In this document: positions 49,068 to 60,325 of the stretch, piece by piece
How positions within the stretch are numbered: the first letter of the stretch is position 1
How the letters are laid out: every line of letters begins with the position of its first letter
Source: Pyrenopolyporus hunteri
Taxonomy: Eukaryota > Ascomycota > Sordariomycetes > Xylariales > Hypoxylaceae
Assembly (NCBI GenBank): GCA_902806595.1
Contig: CADCXC010000011.1
Span: 992,001 to 1,056,000, forward strand
Direction of reading: 5' to 3'
Length of the DNA stretch: 64,000 bases
Notes under the pieces: model-generated
Told to the model about the DNA's origin: nothing
Databases searched by the model: none
What the model saw: the letters and a program-made list of their open reading frames with translations, nothing else
Position numbers and translations under genes: made by a program

Positions 49068-52000
49068 TCATATATAGTACATAGTGTCTTCCAGGTTCCT
49101 GTGGATCGGTACAGCGTTCACCTGAGTTTGGGTGCTGGTAGTGGACTGCGTCTCGGAACGCTCGAAGTAGTCCGCTAGGTAGACTCGTTGCCGAGTACAC
49201 ACGATATCGGCATAGTAGGCTGGAGGACAAATGCTGACGGCCTTCGTGGCCCGGCCGAATAGGTAGCACATCTCGTGTGTCAAGCCCTCTAGGCCGTTAG
49301 CCGCTTCTGCGCCTAAGGACGATCGGAAAACTTCGTCTAGCAACACAGTGTAGTGCGCTGGTCGAGCCGTGCCTGTATAGCGTTTAGAGTTAAAAAGCTC
49401 GAACGTTCGGGGGGGAGACGGTGAGATTACCTTGAAGGGCCTGGTGAGCGGTTAAGAAGAAATCCCACACAGTAGCCTGAGTGACGCCTCGGTCTACGAC
49501 TGTGCCGTTCTTGATATTTCGGGATTTTGTCATGTGGTCGGGGTCGGTGGGATAGAAGCGAGTCTGATGGCGCTTTACCGACACTATAAGGGATATTTTG
49601 GGCGATTTAGTAGCCGGATACGTAACCTTGCAGGCTTCTCGTATGAACGGGAGCTCCTTGTCCAAGACTTGCTGGAACTGTCCCTCGGATACGCCGTCTC
49701 GAAAGATGATGATATTCTCGGGCAGCTGTTTATTGTTATGGCTGCTCCACAACTTCAGACGTCCAGCGAACTTGTCCCTGAGAGTTACATCTAGCATTTC
49801 GACCTTTCCAGCTTGCGACCAAGCCGCGGCCGGCCACTGAGCTAGATCCCGATCGATACTAGACACCATTCCCACCAAGCTTGGGAGGCCATCCGCACCT
49901 CCCGCCAAATTAGTCGGGTGAGTCACGTCGTAACCAAGGATCATCGTCTTCCCGTCTTTAACGATGTTCACATCGTTGCTCAATTTGTGGTTGACCCCGC
50001 CCATCTTCAGATTAACCTTCAAAGCCACATTGGCGAAATATTGAGGTTGGCATTTGATAATGTTGGACCGGAGTACGCAAACGGTGTGGTACCCAAACTC
50101 AACGTCCCCCAGGTACTTGACAGCGTTGTATATGGCCGTGTCTGTCTTTTTGCCGGGAAGGACGACGAACACGAATTGAGGGCTTTCCTTTTGGAACATC
50201 TTGAACCTGTCCCGCAAGGCGTCCATAGGGGGAGCATGCCTTTGCAACTGTACTGTCGGACCGAACTGAAATTGGATTGGCCGATCACTCATGTTAATCC
50301 CCATCTTGCGCATGAACGCAACCCAATCTTTCATGGCATTAAGAACAATGTTCGGGTCGAAATATGATCCAGCAAAGTCTACGTGCACCCATGTCCACTT
50401 GGAGATGGGGCGACCTGGCTTAACCACTTTCACGTCCCTCATGTTCCAACCACCTTCCATTGCCTTGATGTTTTGCGTCCTGTTTTGCAGGTTCAAATAG
50501 GTAATGCCGGGTGCCATTAGTTCGCGGCCCTTCACCGTCAGGAGCTCTTTACCAGCGGTGACTTTAAATTCTGTCTATATGTGATCATCAGTGAGAATCA
50601 AATTGCACTGAGAATAAGAGAAGTCGCTTACAAGTTTTGTATTCCCATCGAGTCCCAGACACTGACGACCTATGCTTGTGATAGATGTGGCGTTCGCCCA
50701 GGGCGACCGACAAGCGAACAAGATCATTTGGGCCGTTTCGTCAGGCGAGGTCTTGCGCGTGAGCGGTTGTCCTGGGATAACGTCAAGGAGTTCTGCCGGC
50801 ATATAGATGGGTTTGTCTTTCCCGAATTTGACAACAGGAATGTTAAGATCTAGCTGGTACCCATATTCTGTACAAAAGTTAGCATTGGTACTACCCAGAA
50901 GACGGGGCAAACCAACTCTTCTGATAATACTCAGCTACTGAACAGTAGGCGTCCGCCTTCAGACCAGGGGGAACTGAGCCTGAGAGGAAGAAGGAGACAT
51001 CCGCCGGTCCGCCGCAAGCGCGTTTCACTTTTGGACGATTCGGGCCCTTCCCGTCCGTGGGCATAGCAATACCAGTTATGACCTTCCTTATTACTTTTGC
51101 GCCCGATTTCTGGCCACCTTTCGAGCCGGGGACCCCTTTTTCAGGTAAGATCCTACAGTTACATCGTAAACCGAACAAGTACTTGTTCAGCATCCTAGGA
51201 TCCGAGGTACCGTAGTTCTTGATCAATTCGGCAACGTTTCCCTTAGGACGGAATACCCCGTGAGAAACATTTGCGTTAAGAAGAATACGGCCGGTGGCTG
51301 GCCGGGCGCTCTGAAAGTAGCCGCGAATGACTGTGTTATTATCCGGGTAGCCTAGAGACTTAATCTCCGAACTGAGATCCAGCGGAAAATATCGGCTTCG
51401 ACCCAGATGGCCGACCTGGTCGTGAGCTCGCGCCCTGTACCCGGTGATTATGCTGATGGCGTCGATGGCATCTGCGAACCTGGGGAAAGTCTTATCCCCG
51501 GTGGGAGCTTGCATTGACCGAATATAAGCCCTCAAGGCGTCCATGTCGACATCAGGTGCAGCACTGAATAGTACCTCGTATGTATCGTCCCTTCCCTCAT
51601 CCTTATATGGAACCCTGATTATCCCATCCTCCGGTAGAGGGAGCGGCGCAAGGCATACGACTTGGCTCTTGAATTCAGTGGCGTAGGGAATCCCTTTGGC
51701 AACTTGGTCGAGAGCCGACTTTATAACTGCCTGAAGCTTCATACCCTTCGCCTCCCGAGCCTTCTCGCCTTTTTTAGGAGGCTTATCCGATTTCTCTGTC
51801 GCCTTCAGCGCATATTTATATAGCGACGGCGTTTTAACGTCCAAAGCAAAGTAGTTAGTCCAAAGTGTCACCTCCGTCCCCTTAGTGCCGAATGCTGGTC
51901 GGCAAGGTAGATAATCTTCGGCAGAAGGTTTTGAGCCCTTGCTAGACGAGAGTTTCAGAGCCGACATCTTAGCTGCCATACCGAAATCACTGAGGATCTT

Positions 52001-52409
52001 ATCCTCTAGCCGGGTAATACCCTCGTCCGGCCGAGGCGCACCGTTCGGTCTGCGTCCTTGTCAGGGTTTGGACGTGAGAGAGATAAATATTTACTTACTT
52101 GTAAACTTGGGCTTCACCTTCGAAACCTCCTCGTCCGCCGAAGCCGCCTCGCCCACCGCGACCACCGCGGAAGTCTCCCCTGCCTCGGCCGCCGTCTCCT
52201 CTACCACGGCCACGATAATCACCGCCGCCGCGACCGCCGCGGTAATCGCCACCCCCTGAACCTAATCCAGAGAACGTGGCACCACCACCGCCACGTCCGC
52301 CGCCGCCTCGTCCGCCACCACGATCACCGCCTCGTCCCCCGCCACGATCGCCGCCTCGTCCTCCGCCGCGATCACCGCGACCTCTGCCTCTTCCACCACG
52401 GTCCGCCAT
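49068..52409 (-). CDS. Argonaute (RNA-silencing slicer candidate)
   Basis: Five exons (52409-52099, 52049-50917, 50867-50632, 50574-49431, 49372-49068) give 1042 aa. Residues 1-100 are an RGG-rich tail with tandem GDRGGGRG units. The N, PAZ and linker regions follow: LWTNYFALDVK, then a PAZ-like stretch and the MID segment with KFGKDKPIYMPAEL and IPGQPLTRKTSP. The PIWI domain has ILGYDVTHP (first Asp), IIIFRDGVSEGQ (second Asp), the HQTRFYPTD loop and PAYYADIVCTRQRVYL, where an Asp stands in the fourth catalytic place (DEDD rather than DEDH). The catalytic set therefore looks intact. The protein is the effector of small-RNA silencing (QDE-2/SMS-2 class in Neurospora); which one is not resolved. 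Introns are 57, 56, 49 and 49 nt, and one uses the weaker donor GTTGGT. Confidence 0.94.
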
Positions 52410-55400
52410 ACTAGTCGTTGCACCGTGACTAAAAAGAACGGAGTTCGGGGGAGTTGTACCAAGGTGGCTGGACGAACCTAAGTGATATTAAGATGGGATA
52501 TAGATATGTTATGTTGGAAATCGATGCTTTGGAGAGACCTCTTTGGGCTCGGGCGAATATCGCTCAGCAACTACTACAGTAGTTACAATAATTCTCTGTC
52601 CGAACGCCGACACAGCTATCCGGGTGGATACGGAGGGCCCGGTCACAAAGTGACGCGAGGGACTACTTAGCAAGTAGTAACGTAGCTCTGTAGGAAGAGT
52701 GTGAGTTACTAGATTTTAAAGGATTTTGTAGTTCACTCGTGAGTCAAATGAAACCAAGTAGATACAAACAGGATGACACGTCTCTCAATTGAAATATATA
52801 GGTATTCAAATATATAAGCACAGGGTGTACCTATATATGTTGTTGCCGTGAGAAGACAAATTCCTCTTGTATGTCAAGGTACGAGAGGGACGAACACAAG
52901 TTTGGTCATAGAAACTTCTTGAGACCAGACACTTGGGGGCGCGAGGACTAATAGCAACCGGCAATATAGAGAAAAAAAAAAAAAAAAAAACTGTTATAGA
53001 AAAACGTCTAAACTAGTAGACTAGATACATACAAGATGTGATGGTGATGCGATTGACTTCGTTAGATTCGCTAGCGTGGAGTGGAAACAAGCTCTGCTTG
53101 TGTTCCGGGGGTTTTCGACAATCTGGCGCTGATGGCTTAAGATCGATTATTCGGATAAAAATGAACGACGCTAAGATAGTTCGTATTGGGTTTTATTGTG
53201 TGGAAGGTTATCAAATACTCATATTTGGGAACTCTGGTAAGTGGCTCAAGTGGAGGGAGTCCAGCCTGATCCTTGTAATGAGAACACCACCGGCGGAGAG
53301 AGAGTGTAAGAGGGAGGGGGGAAAGAAAAGGGTCTACTAGCAAAGCCGAGCTAAAGATATATAATCGAGAATAAGTCTAGGGGAAATAACAAATAGAAGT
53401 AGCACGAAGAGTGACTGCCTAGGTAAGCAGTCGAACCCACTTTGCCAACACGGAAGGCCCATTAATGATATGAAGGTACTTACAAGACACTTACACATGC
53501 CGTTGAGGCTGGAAGTTGCCATTCGCGTAAAGCACATACGCGCAGATCCCTTGGGTAGGTACGGATGACCATTAACCATGCAGTTACCTTACATTGACCG
53601 TTCTTATTTTCCCCGAGCCAGCCTCTTCTAAGCAAGCACATTTAATATTTAAAAAAAAAAAAAAATATGAAGTGTACCCAATCGCTCTTTATCCTAATTT
53701 TTCTTCGCTCTTCTATTCGTTGATTTTCTCCCCCTTCATTTTATAAGTCTTGAAGCGGTGTGATGCTACCTAGCTCTGTACATGTATGTGGTGCCTACAC
53801 AGGTACATATCTCTAGGCTGGTTGATTGTATCGTGTAGCGCCTCGCAGTCGGGCACCTAAACCGTTTAGGGCCCAATTTAACGTTTAAGATCCGCGCACG
53901 CGGTTCTGGGCCTCTTGGCCACCCATGCTGTAACGCCCCTGTCCATTGGTACCCTCCTTGCTTCTCGAGGGTTTTTCTCCGGTTTGGCTGCTACCCTATC
54001 CCGCATTAGAAAAACGTCACCCACAAATAAATAAAACCACACAGAAAAATATTCCCCACTACAATTCTCTTCAACCTCGCTAATAAACCTCATTATGTTC
54101 GGAAGATAGTAAACTTTAAGCTTTAAAATGCAAATATCATAGACTTCAACAAAGTGAAGCGTATAAAATCTCATATAAACATTGTGAGTATGTTTAGTCT
54201 TAAGTATTTTTCGGTTTACACCGCCCTACCGACTGCATACCCACCTAGGTTGCTTTTTCCTTTGTCTTTTCTTAGACGAAGAGTTATCGAGTACGATTCA
54301 GTCGAAACCCTAATCGCTAAAACTCTGCCATATGTAGGGCATCCTTGATAGTCTAGCTAATAATACAGTTAATCTGACAGCTAAACTGACGGTGTGCAAA
54401 GCATGTACAGTATATAGCGCGCTTACAGTCGACACCAGAGGACCGGAGGAAGTACCCGCAATGTATAACTTATCAGCCCCGGAGTTGGTACCGTAAAGGA
54501 GAAAAAAAATGATATGTCTCTTTTTTCGACAGCGAAACCTGTCAGCTCACTGCTGTCGTAGGCCGTAGACGATCCAGAGGTCAACTAGCTTATGAGTCAC
54601 TCTAGTTGGCTTTAGTTACCTGGTAGGCATCTAGGTTATGTCATGTCCGCAGCGTATTGCGCAGCGTATTGCGCGGATGCGCGACAACGACAATTCCAAT
54701 GACGCTCTCAATCATATATCCGGTATATTGGTTCGTGTATCGAATGTAAGTTCACGGACTATCACCTCGTTACTCGGGCGAACACTAAGCGTCGCTACAA
54801 CCAGTGTATGTGCCTAGTGGCGAGTAGGTACCCGATATATCTATCATGTATGGTATCACCCACCTACTTACATGTAGGTTACTTGGTGGTAAACGGGAAG
54901 CGAAATTCAGCCTCACCAGACCATTAATTGGCTGTATGTTGGCTGGAACACCCACATGCATAGTGCGAACCCAAGCAACCGCGCCACATCTCGTTTACAA
55001 GTTGCCGACCTGCAGATGTCGCCTCAACGGGGGAGCTCTGATTGGAAGACGAGCATTAGGCCTCACGACATCTCTCTCCAAAGCAAGATTGACACGTAAA
55101 TGGCTTGAGCTCCAGTAGTCTTCAATCCTTCCCCATCGTCGAGGAATCAAAGTTGAATGTTGAAAGTCATTCGATACGTAGGGGCCGTCGCTCTCCTCTT
55201 TACGCCACCTAAGAATCTAGGGAGGTTGGTACCTACCTACTTGCACCGCTAACAAGGTCCCATAGAGACACAAGGTGCTACCGGCTCGGCCCGTTACCCA
55301 CACCGCCATCTCACATACGTAATCGCTAAGTAATGAGGTGAAAGTGGCGGGGATGGCGGGGATGGCGGGGGTGGTGATGTGCTTCACTTCGCTGTTTGAC

Positions 55401-55815
55401 TCGGATTCTTTCTGGGGATAGAACGCACGAAATCGAACAGCCAAGGGGGTAGGTATCTACTAACAACATCCTCGATATCCTTGACCTCAGGCTGTCTCAT
55501 TGTTAGGTACTTACCTTTTCGCTACCTGGAGCCGACGCGCCATTAGAAGTATCTCCAGCCTGTTTGAACGAATTCACTCGATCGAGCGGATCAACGGAGC
55601 ATTGTCGTGACACCGTCAGAATCTGCGTGTATCCTAGTTAAGTAGGTACCTAGGTACCTAATAGGTTTCCCTACACACTAAGACGTTAGTTTGCAATCTT
55701 GTTGTGTTGTCATTTAATGCCTGTTTCCTCCTAAGATTAGAGGTATGTATGCCACGATTCCCAGTTATGTACTTAGCTATAAACAAAAGTTCCTAGGTAC
55801 TTACCTACCTAAGTA
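52410..55815. other. Intergenic region left of the AT-rich element
   Basis: About 3.4 kb with no supported gene. The first part is the Argonaute promoter. It contains A-runs near 52973-52990 and 53649-53664, a tandem 12-bp repeat (GCAGCGTATTGC x2, near 54649-54672), a GGCGGGGATGGC repeat near 55350-55369 and CCTAGGTACC palindromes near 55643-55661 and 55793-55815. Confidence 0.4.
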
Positions 55816-56842
55816 CCTTAGCGTCTTAAGGGGGGTTAATTAAACGGTATATATTTAACTTAATCTAGCTTTTTAATATATATATTATTTAATTAATTAA
55901 ACCGTTTATTTAATGCGTAATATATATATCGTTTAAATATTATATATTTTATTTATTTTAAATATTTAATTAAAAAAATCGTTTAAATATTATTTAATTA
56001 AATAAATCGTATATATATAATTTAATCGAATAAAAATTTATTTTTTTAAACGTTTTAAAATTTAAAATTATTTAATTTAATTAAAATTATTTAAATTAAT
56101 TAAAATTATTTAATTTAATTTAATTAATTATATTAATTATATTAATTATATTAATTATATTAATTATATTAATTATATTAATTATATTAATTATATTATA
56201 TTAATTATATCGATTTATTTTAATTATTTTAATTATTTTAATTATTTTAAATAATTTTAATTTTTTAAAAAATATAATAATATATATTTATTTTTTTTAT
56301 TTATTAAATATATATATAATTTAATATTATATTAAAATTTATATACGTAATCGTAAATTTTTATAATTAAATTAATATAATATAAATCGTAATTTAAAAT
56401 TTAAATATAATAAAAAATAAAATATTTATAATTTAAAAATATACGAAAAAAAATAAAAAAAAATATAATTTTTATAAAAAATTATAAAAATTATATTTTT
56501 TTATTTTTATTTTTATATATATATTTAAATAAATATATATATATATATATATATACGTATATTAAAAATATATATACGTATATTAAAATTAAATAATTTA
56601 ATTTAAATTAAATAATTTAAATTAAATTAAATCGTTTAATTTTATTAAAACGTTTTAAAAAAAATACGTTTAATATAAAAAATATTTTTTTTTAATATAT
56701 ACGTTAAATTTTTAATAAATAATTTAATATAATTTAACGTGTAAATTTTTTTTATTCGAATTTTTTTATTTGTTTTTTTAAACCGTTTATTCTTTTAAAC
56801 CATATATATACGGTTTAACTAACCCCCCTAAAAACGTTAAGG
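55816..56842. mobile_element. TIR element reduced to CpG-only AT-rich DNA (RIP-like relic)
   Basis: The two ends are inverted repeats: CCTTAGCGTCTTAAGGGGGG (from 55816) against CCTTAACGTTTTTAGGGGGG (reverse strand from 56842), continuing TTARTTAAAC. About 34 of 39 positions match, and several differences are C/T or G/A. A TA dinucleotide flanks each end (55814-55815 and 56843-56844), as for Tc1/mariner-type insertion. The core 55921-56739 has 17 C and 17 G in 819 bp (about 4% GC). Each C that I see is followed by G and each G is preceded by C. No open reading frame survives. Repeat-induced point mutation, which changes C to T mainly outside CpG, is the best explanation. Confidence 0.8.
56125..56200. 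repeat. 9-bp AT tandem repeat
   Basis: Unit ATTAATTAT repeated about eight times with near-perfect identity inside the AT-rich element. Confidence 0.85.
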
Positions 56843-57838
56843 TAGATACATGTAAGTAAATCGGTACGTACATATAGAGTGCGACTCAACTTAGGCTCGC
56901 CGCATCTACGTATAGGTACCTAGGTAGGTACTCTGGTGTCTCAGACGGTTGCAGTTACCACCTAGGTCGGCCGACGGCCGATACTACCAGCTGTTTGACT
57001 AGAAAACGCGGATTCCAAGGTAAGAGCAAGTTGTGAAACAACTCAGCTAGGAGATCTAAACGCGCAGGTTCAAAGGCTTTCTTCTTTCCACTTTTTCATT
57101 TTTTATTTAAACGAGGGTCCGAATAACCTTTTTAGGCGTTAGCGCTTTCTTTTCATGTTTGGCCTAATCGAAACGAACAACCCACAGATTTTATTTTCCC
57201 CGCATAATAGGCATCTCCAATTTTAACCTTGGCGTTTATATCCCCCGGTTAACCTCGACTTGAATAGATATGGTATGGTTAATATAGCAACGACTAAGAA
57301 GCGCTTAACTACCTACCTAGGTACCTACCGCGAAACATTGATCTTTAGGATGAAATGCGAAATTCGAGAAACCCAGGTAACTACCTACCTACCTAGGTAG
57401 GTACCTAAAGTCTAATGGGTGGGATCTCATCTCATTCACTCTATTCTGGACCTAGATTCTCAACTAAAACCGCGGCAAAAATAGCCTCCGTTGAAGGTAG
57501 AAGGGACTCAGATTGCTTGAGCCCCGACAGATAAAGCTCCTAGGAGTGCTTTCCTTATTAATTTACATAACTCATCGATCCTTACGCCAATTTCTAACCC
57601 TCCCTCTATACGCAAGTTTAGAAACTATCCTTAGCTACTATAACAGCCTTAGAAGCCTCCTTTCACACTGAAGATAACCTCATTGTTTTCGGACGAAGTC
57701 TGTAACTAAACATGATATGTTTAGTGTTATGTTATGAACATATTATATATACGTAGATATTCACGGCGCTTTATCATTTCCGAGTACAAACTCACATGCT
57801 AACAACTTCCTCATCAACCCTTTTATTAAATAGATATC
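56843..57838. other. Spacer upstream of the orphan gene
   Basis: About 1 kb with dense CCTAGGTACC palindromes near 56917-56932, 57309-57330 and 57376-57409. No gene seen. Confidence 0.4.
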
Positions 57839-58450
57839 ATGGATGGTACTTCAAAACAAACGGGAGGTTTCGCAGACGCAAGCGAGGCCATATTTGCCTA
57901 TGGATTTCTCAATATGCTTAAGGAGAACGATGCTAAGGTACACCATCCGCAGGACTCGACGCAAGAGTCAACATGGGCCACTCTTCCAGAAGGTAGTGGT
58001 CATATGCTAAGGGCCGAAGAACTCGCTCAACATCTAAACATCGGAACCGAAGGCCAATATGGGGGCTTAGATGTATTATACGACGACGCGATCCAGTCAG
58101 CTTTCAAAGAAATGTTTCTGGAGCCAATACTGGAGTATCACCAAGCCTCAGTCCAAGTGGTGTTTGTATCTGATGTGATTAACACATTGAATAGGATCGG
58201 CCGTCCGTATCCGTGGATGCAGACGCGCCTCAGTACGAGGTTAACCTATAGCCCACATGATATATATGATCGTACTGTACAGTTTATGCTTGCATTCGTC
58301 CGCTATATCATGAGCGAAGAGTGTGTGCGTAAGTGGCCGACTATTTTTGACGCAATGCGATACTCTACCCGAGGGCTCGCCTGCTGCATCGTCGCGGTTA
58401 TAGAAGAGCTTTCGAGACGAGCCGGCTGGGTTGCCCGGGCCGTTGCTTAA
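57839..58450 (+). CDS. Hypothetical protein, 203 aa
   Basis: Single open frame from ATG 57839 (ATATCATGGATGG) to TAA. I recognise no family. It looks soluble and mostly helical, slightly acidic in the first half, with ALQ-type helices (DDAIQSAFKEMFLEPILEY) and a hydrophobic C-terminal helix (LACCIVAVIEELSRRAG) ending in basic residues. There is no signal peptide or repeat. It stands alone between the AT-rich relic and the tRNA gene. The length and amino-acid mix argue for a real lineage-specific gene, but no splice or domain evidence confirms it. Confidence 0.5.
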   Translation: MDGTSKQTGGFADASEAIFAYGFLNMLKENDAKVHHPQDSTQESTWATLPEGSGHMLRAEELAQHLNIGTEGQYGGLDVLYDDAIQSAFKEMFLEPILEYHQASVQVVFVSDVINTLNRIGRPYPWMQTRLSTRLTYSPHDIYDRTVQFMLAFVRYIMSEECVRKWPTIFDAMRYSTRGLACCIVAVIEELSRRAGWVARAVA

Positions 58451-59023
58451 TATCTCGAAAGCCCTTTAAGTTATCCAGGAGACTAGTCTTACATCACTTT
58501 TGCGCCGATTTCGAAACACCGTGCCTTGCCAGGACGAGTGTTCACATCTTCAAGTGACGCGCGAGGATTTGAGAGAACATCGACTTAGATGTTGCTAATA
58601 AAGCGGACGCTCTGGATGTTTTGAAGAAAGGTTAGTTTCTATAAGCAACTAACACTATATCTATAGGATAAAAGATGACCAATCCACCTCTTATTAATAG
58701 CGCCGTACCGAAATGTCTACTAGGTACGTAGGTAGATGGGTAGTAAATATCCATATAGAAATGAAGAATGCTTGTGATCATGTTTGAGATCGGCCGTTGT
58801 ATGGGTGTTGTATGGGGTACAATAGACACAGTACGGAGCCCCACATGTGTACCTGAAATGGTCCCGAATTTCCAGGACGTAGTCACCTGACAAGTAGCTT
58901 GACCTAATTCTTTGCCCTACTAAGCCGCTGCTAAGTGCCCTAACCTACTACACAATTACGTACCGTCCACACTTATACTGCAAAATCAAACCAGCTTTCA
59001 CCAACCAATCGGTTCATCTCGAT
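58451..59023. other. Spacer upstream of the tRNA gene
   Basis: 573 bp without a gene; one GGTACGTAGGTAGATGGGTAG motif near 58721-58742. Confidence 0.4.
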
Positions 59024-59155
59024 GCCCGGTTAGCTCAATCGGTAGAGCGTGAGACTCTTAATCTCAAGGTTGCGGGTAAGTTCATATACTGAATTCGCAG
59101 CATGTCTAAGACACCAGCTAACCACCCCTCATAGGTTCGACCCCCGCATCGGGCT
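59024..59155 (+). tRNA. tRNA-Lys(CTT) with an intron in the T-stem
   Basis: Exons 59024-59075 and 59135-59155 join to a 73-nt tRNA. The acceptor stem GCCCGGT pairs with ATCGGGC (one G-U), then the discriminator T. The D arm is GCTC-AATCGGTA-GAGC. The anticodon arm is TGAGA-CTCTTAA-TCTCA with anticodon CTT, so it reads AAG (lysine). The variable loop is AGGTT. The T arm is GCGGG-TTCGACC-CCCGC and forms only after the 59-nt insert is removed. There is no intron at the usual 37/38 site. The A box TAGCTCAATCGG is at 59031-59042. The B box GGTTCGACCCC is at 59134-59144, where the last base of the insert supplies its first G, so the Pol III promoter is kept in the DNA. Confidence 0.93.
59076..59134 (+). 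other. Spliceosomal-type intron within the tRNA-Lys gene
   Basis: 59 nt with donor GTAAGT (59076-59081), branch-site sequence GCTAAC (59117-59122) and acceptor ATAG ending at 59134. It divides T-stem bases 52 and 53. Length and signals match the protein-gene introns in this window (49-136 nt for most). A cut one base later would leave the same mature RNA, but only the GT-AG cut fits splice rules. Confidence 0.85.
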
Positions 59156-59212
59156 CAATTCCTGATGCATCTCTTCAAGAGATTCTACGAATCAAACTTT
59201 GAGATCCTTTAC

Positions 59213-59228
59213 TTTTTTTTTTTTTTTT
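59213..59228 (+). terminator. Poly-T tract, probable Pol III terminator
   Basis: Sixteen T in a row, 57 bp past the tRNA end; the first T run of four or more after the tRNA. Pol III ends transcription at T runs, so the primary transcript likely has a trailer of this size. Confidence 0.6.
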
Positions 59229-59794
59229 CTTTTGTATATTCTTCTCCTCCTGTTTCTTCTTTTCGCCCTTGCTTCTTTATTCCCGGTATAAGAACGACCC
59301 CTAGCCATTCGTGGTATGTTCGTCCTCCATATAGAGATGCCTTATCTCGTGCCCGAAATTTCTTTTGACGGCTAGATATTTATGCTCGTGTCCCAGTCTT
59401 CTAGAGTAATGATTTGGCCTGAGTCTGGCCCATTTTATCTTTTATATCCTTACACATAATTCGACAATCAAGCTTCGTGTTTCTAATAACATATACGAAA
59501 TATATGTCGTGGATTTACATTTTACGAATCCTCGTTCATTCATAGGTACGAGTTATAGAAAGCTAAGAAGAAGCTACTAGGAACAGCATGTCCACAAGAT
59601 CTTAGAACTATAAGAGGCGGCTCCGAAGTTATCATCCCTAAAGAATAGGTAATCTTAAGGATCTTCGTGCGCCAGCCTTGGGCAGGCACTAGGTCTCTAT
59701 GAATAAATAGCAGCCGCCATAGCTCTAGTGATATTTTATAGTTGAATGTGATGGATGCTATAGATGCGAGATCTCCCGCGATTAACTACCCGAT
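59229..59794. other. Intergenic spacer
   Basis: About 570 bp between the tRNA trailer and the 3' end of the deaminase gene. No gene seen. Confidence 0.4.
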
Positions 59795-60325
59795 TTAGCT
59801 GGACTTCTCATGACCTGCTGTAGCGACCTCTAATATCTCCTTCTCCAGCCCAGCAAGATGAACGAACTCAATACCGGCATCCGTCAACTTCCGTTTGCTG
59901 GAATTGTCGCTGACGAATTTTTCGGGTTCGTGAACTCCAACGTAGACCGTTTTGATCTTGTTCCCTATGGTTAATATCCTGTCCACGCATGGTAGGTTTC
60001 CGCTCAGTCTCTGGGAGCATGGTTCTACTGTGGTGTAGAGTGCGACCTGGTTCAGGAGGGCTTCACCCAGACGAGTTGCTGGAACATTGTACTTTTCTGC
60101 GAGCTTCTCGAAACAGCACTGTTCTGCATGAGTGTTTCCTGGAAGCTCGAGTGTGTAGCCCGTTGCCAGTATCTCATTCGTAGCTATGTCAACTACGACA
60201 GCTCCGACCCGATAGTTCGTGGGCTTTGGCGGGGATCTGGTGGCCAGGGACAGAGCAAGTTTCATATACGATTGATGATCCCCCGCCTCTATAATACCAG
60301 CATTCAGGGAAGCACTCCCAGTCAT
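59795..60325 (-). CDS. CDA-fold deaminase, probable DRAP deaminase (riboflavin pathway)
   Basis: Single exon, 176 aa, start ATG 60325. The cytidine-deaminase zinc motif is present: NTHAEQCCFEKL (His ligand and catalytic Glu) and TTVEPCSQRLSGNLPCVDRI, with the two Cys ligands spaced C-x9-C rather than the usual C-x2-C. The long spacing with RLSGNLPC is characteristic of the deaminase that acts on the diamino-ribitylamino-pyrimidine phosphate of riboflavin synthesis (Rib2 C-terminal domain in yeast). VGAVVVDIATNEILATGYT and the ELPGNTHAEQ segment support this. Cytosolic; stand-alone, without the pseudouridine-synthase domain fused in yeast Rib2. It is divergent from the J-domain gene across 414 bp. 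Confidence 0.8.
   Translation of the reverse strand: MTGSASLNAGIIEAGDHQSYMKLALSLATRSPPKPTNYRVGAVVVDIATNEILATGYTLELPGNTHAEQCCFEKLAEKYNVPATRLGEALLNQVALYTTVEPCSQRLSGNLPCVDRILTIGNKIKTVYVGVHEPEKFVSDNSSKRKLTDAGIEFVHLAGLEKEILEVATAGHEKSS

Noticed and set aside
55916..56842. Mitochondrial DNA insertion
   Set aside because: AT-rich fungal mitochondrial DNA has C and G in all contexts; here they occur only as CpG, and the ends are inverted repeats with TA flanks.
57300..57410. CRISPR-like array of CCTAGGTA repeats
   Set aside because: Units are irregular, palindromic and have no spacers of constant length; the genome is eukaryotic.
59024..59230. SINE with a tRNA-derived head
   Set aside because: The 3' half of the tRNA, including the closing acceptor strand, is complete and pairs correctly; there is no SINE body or target duplication.
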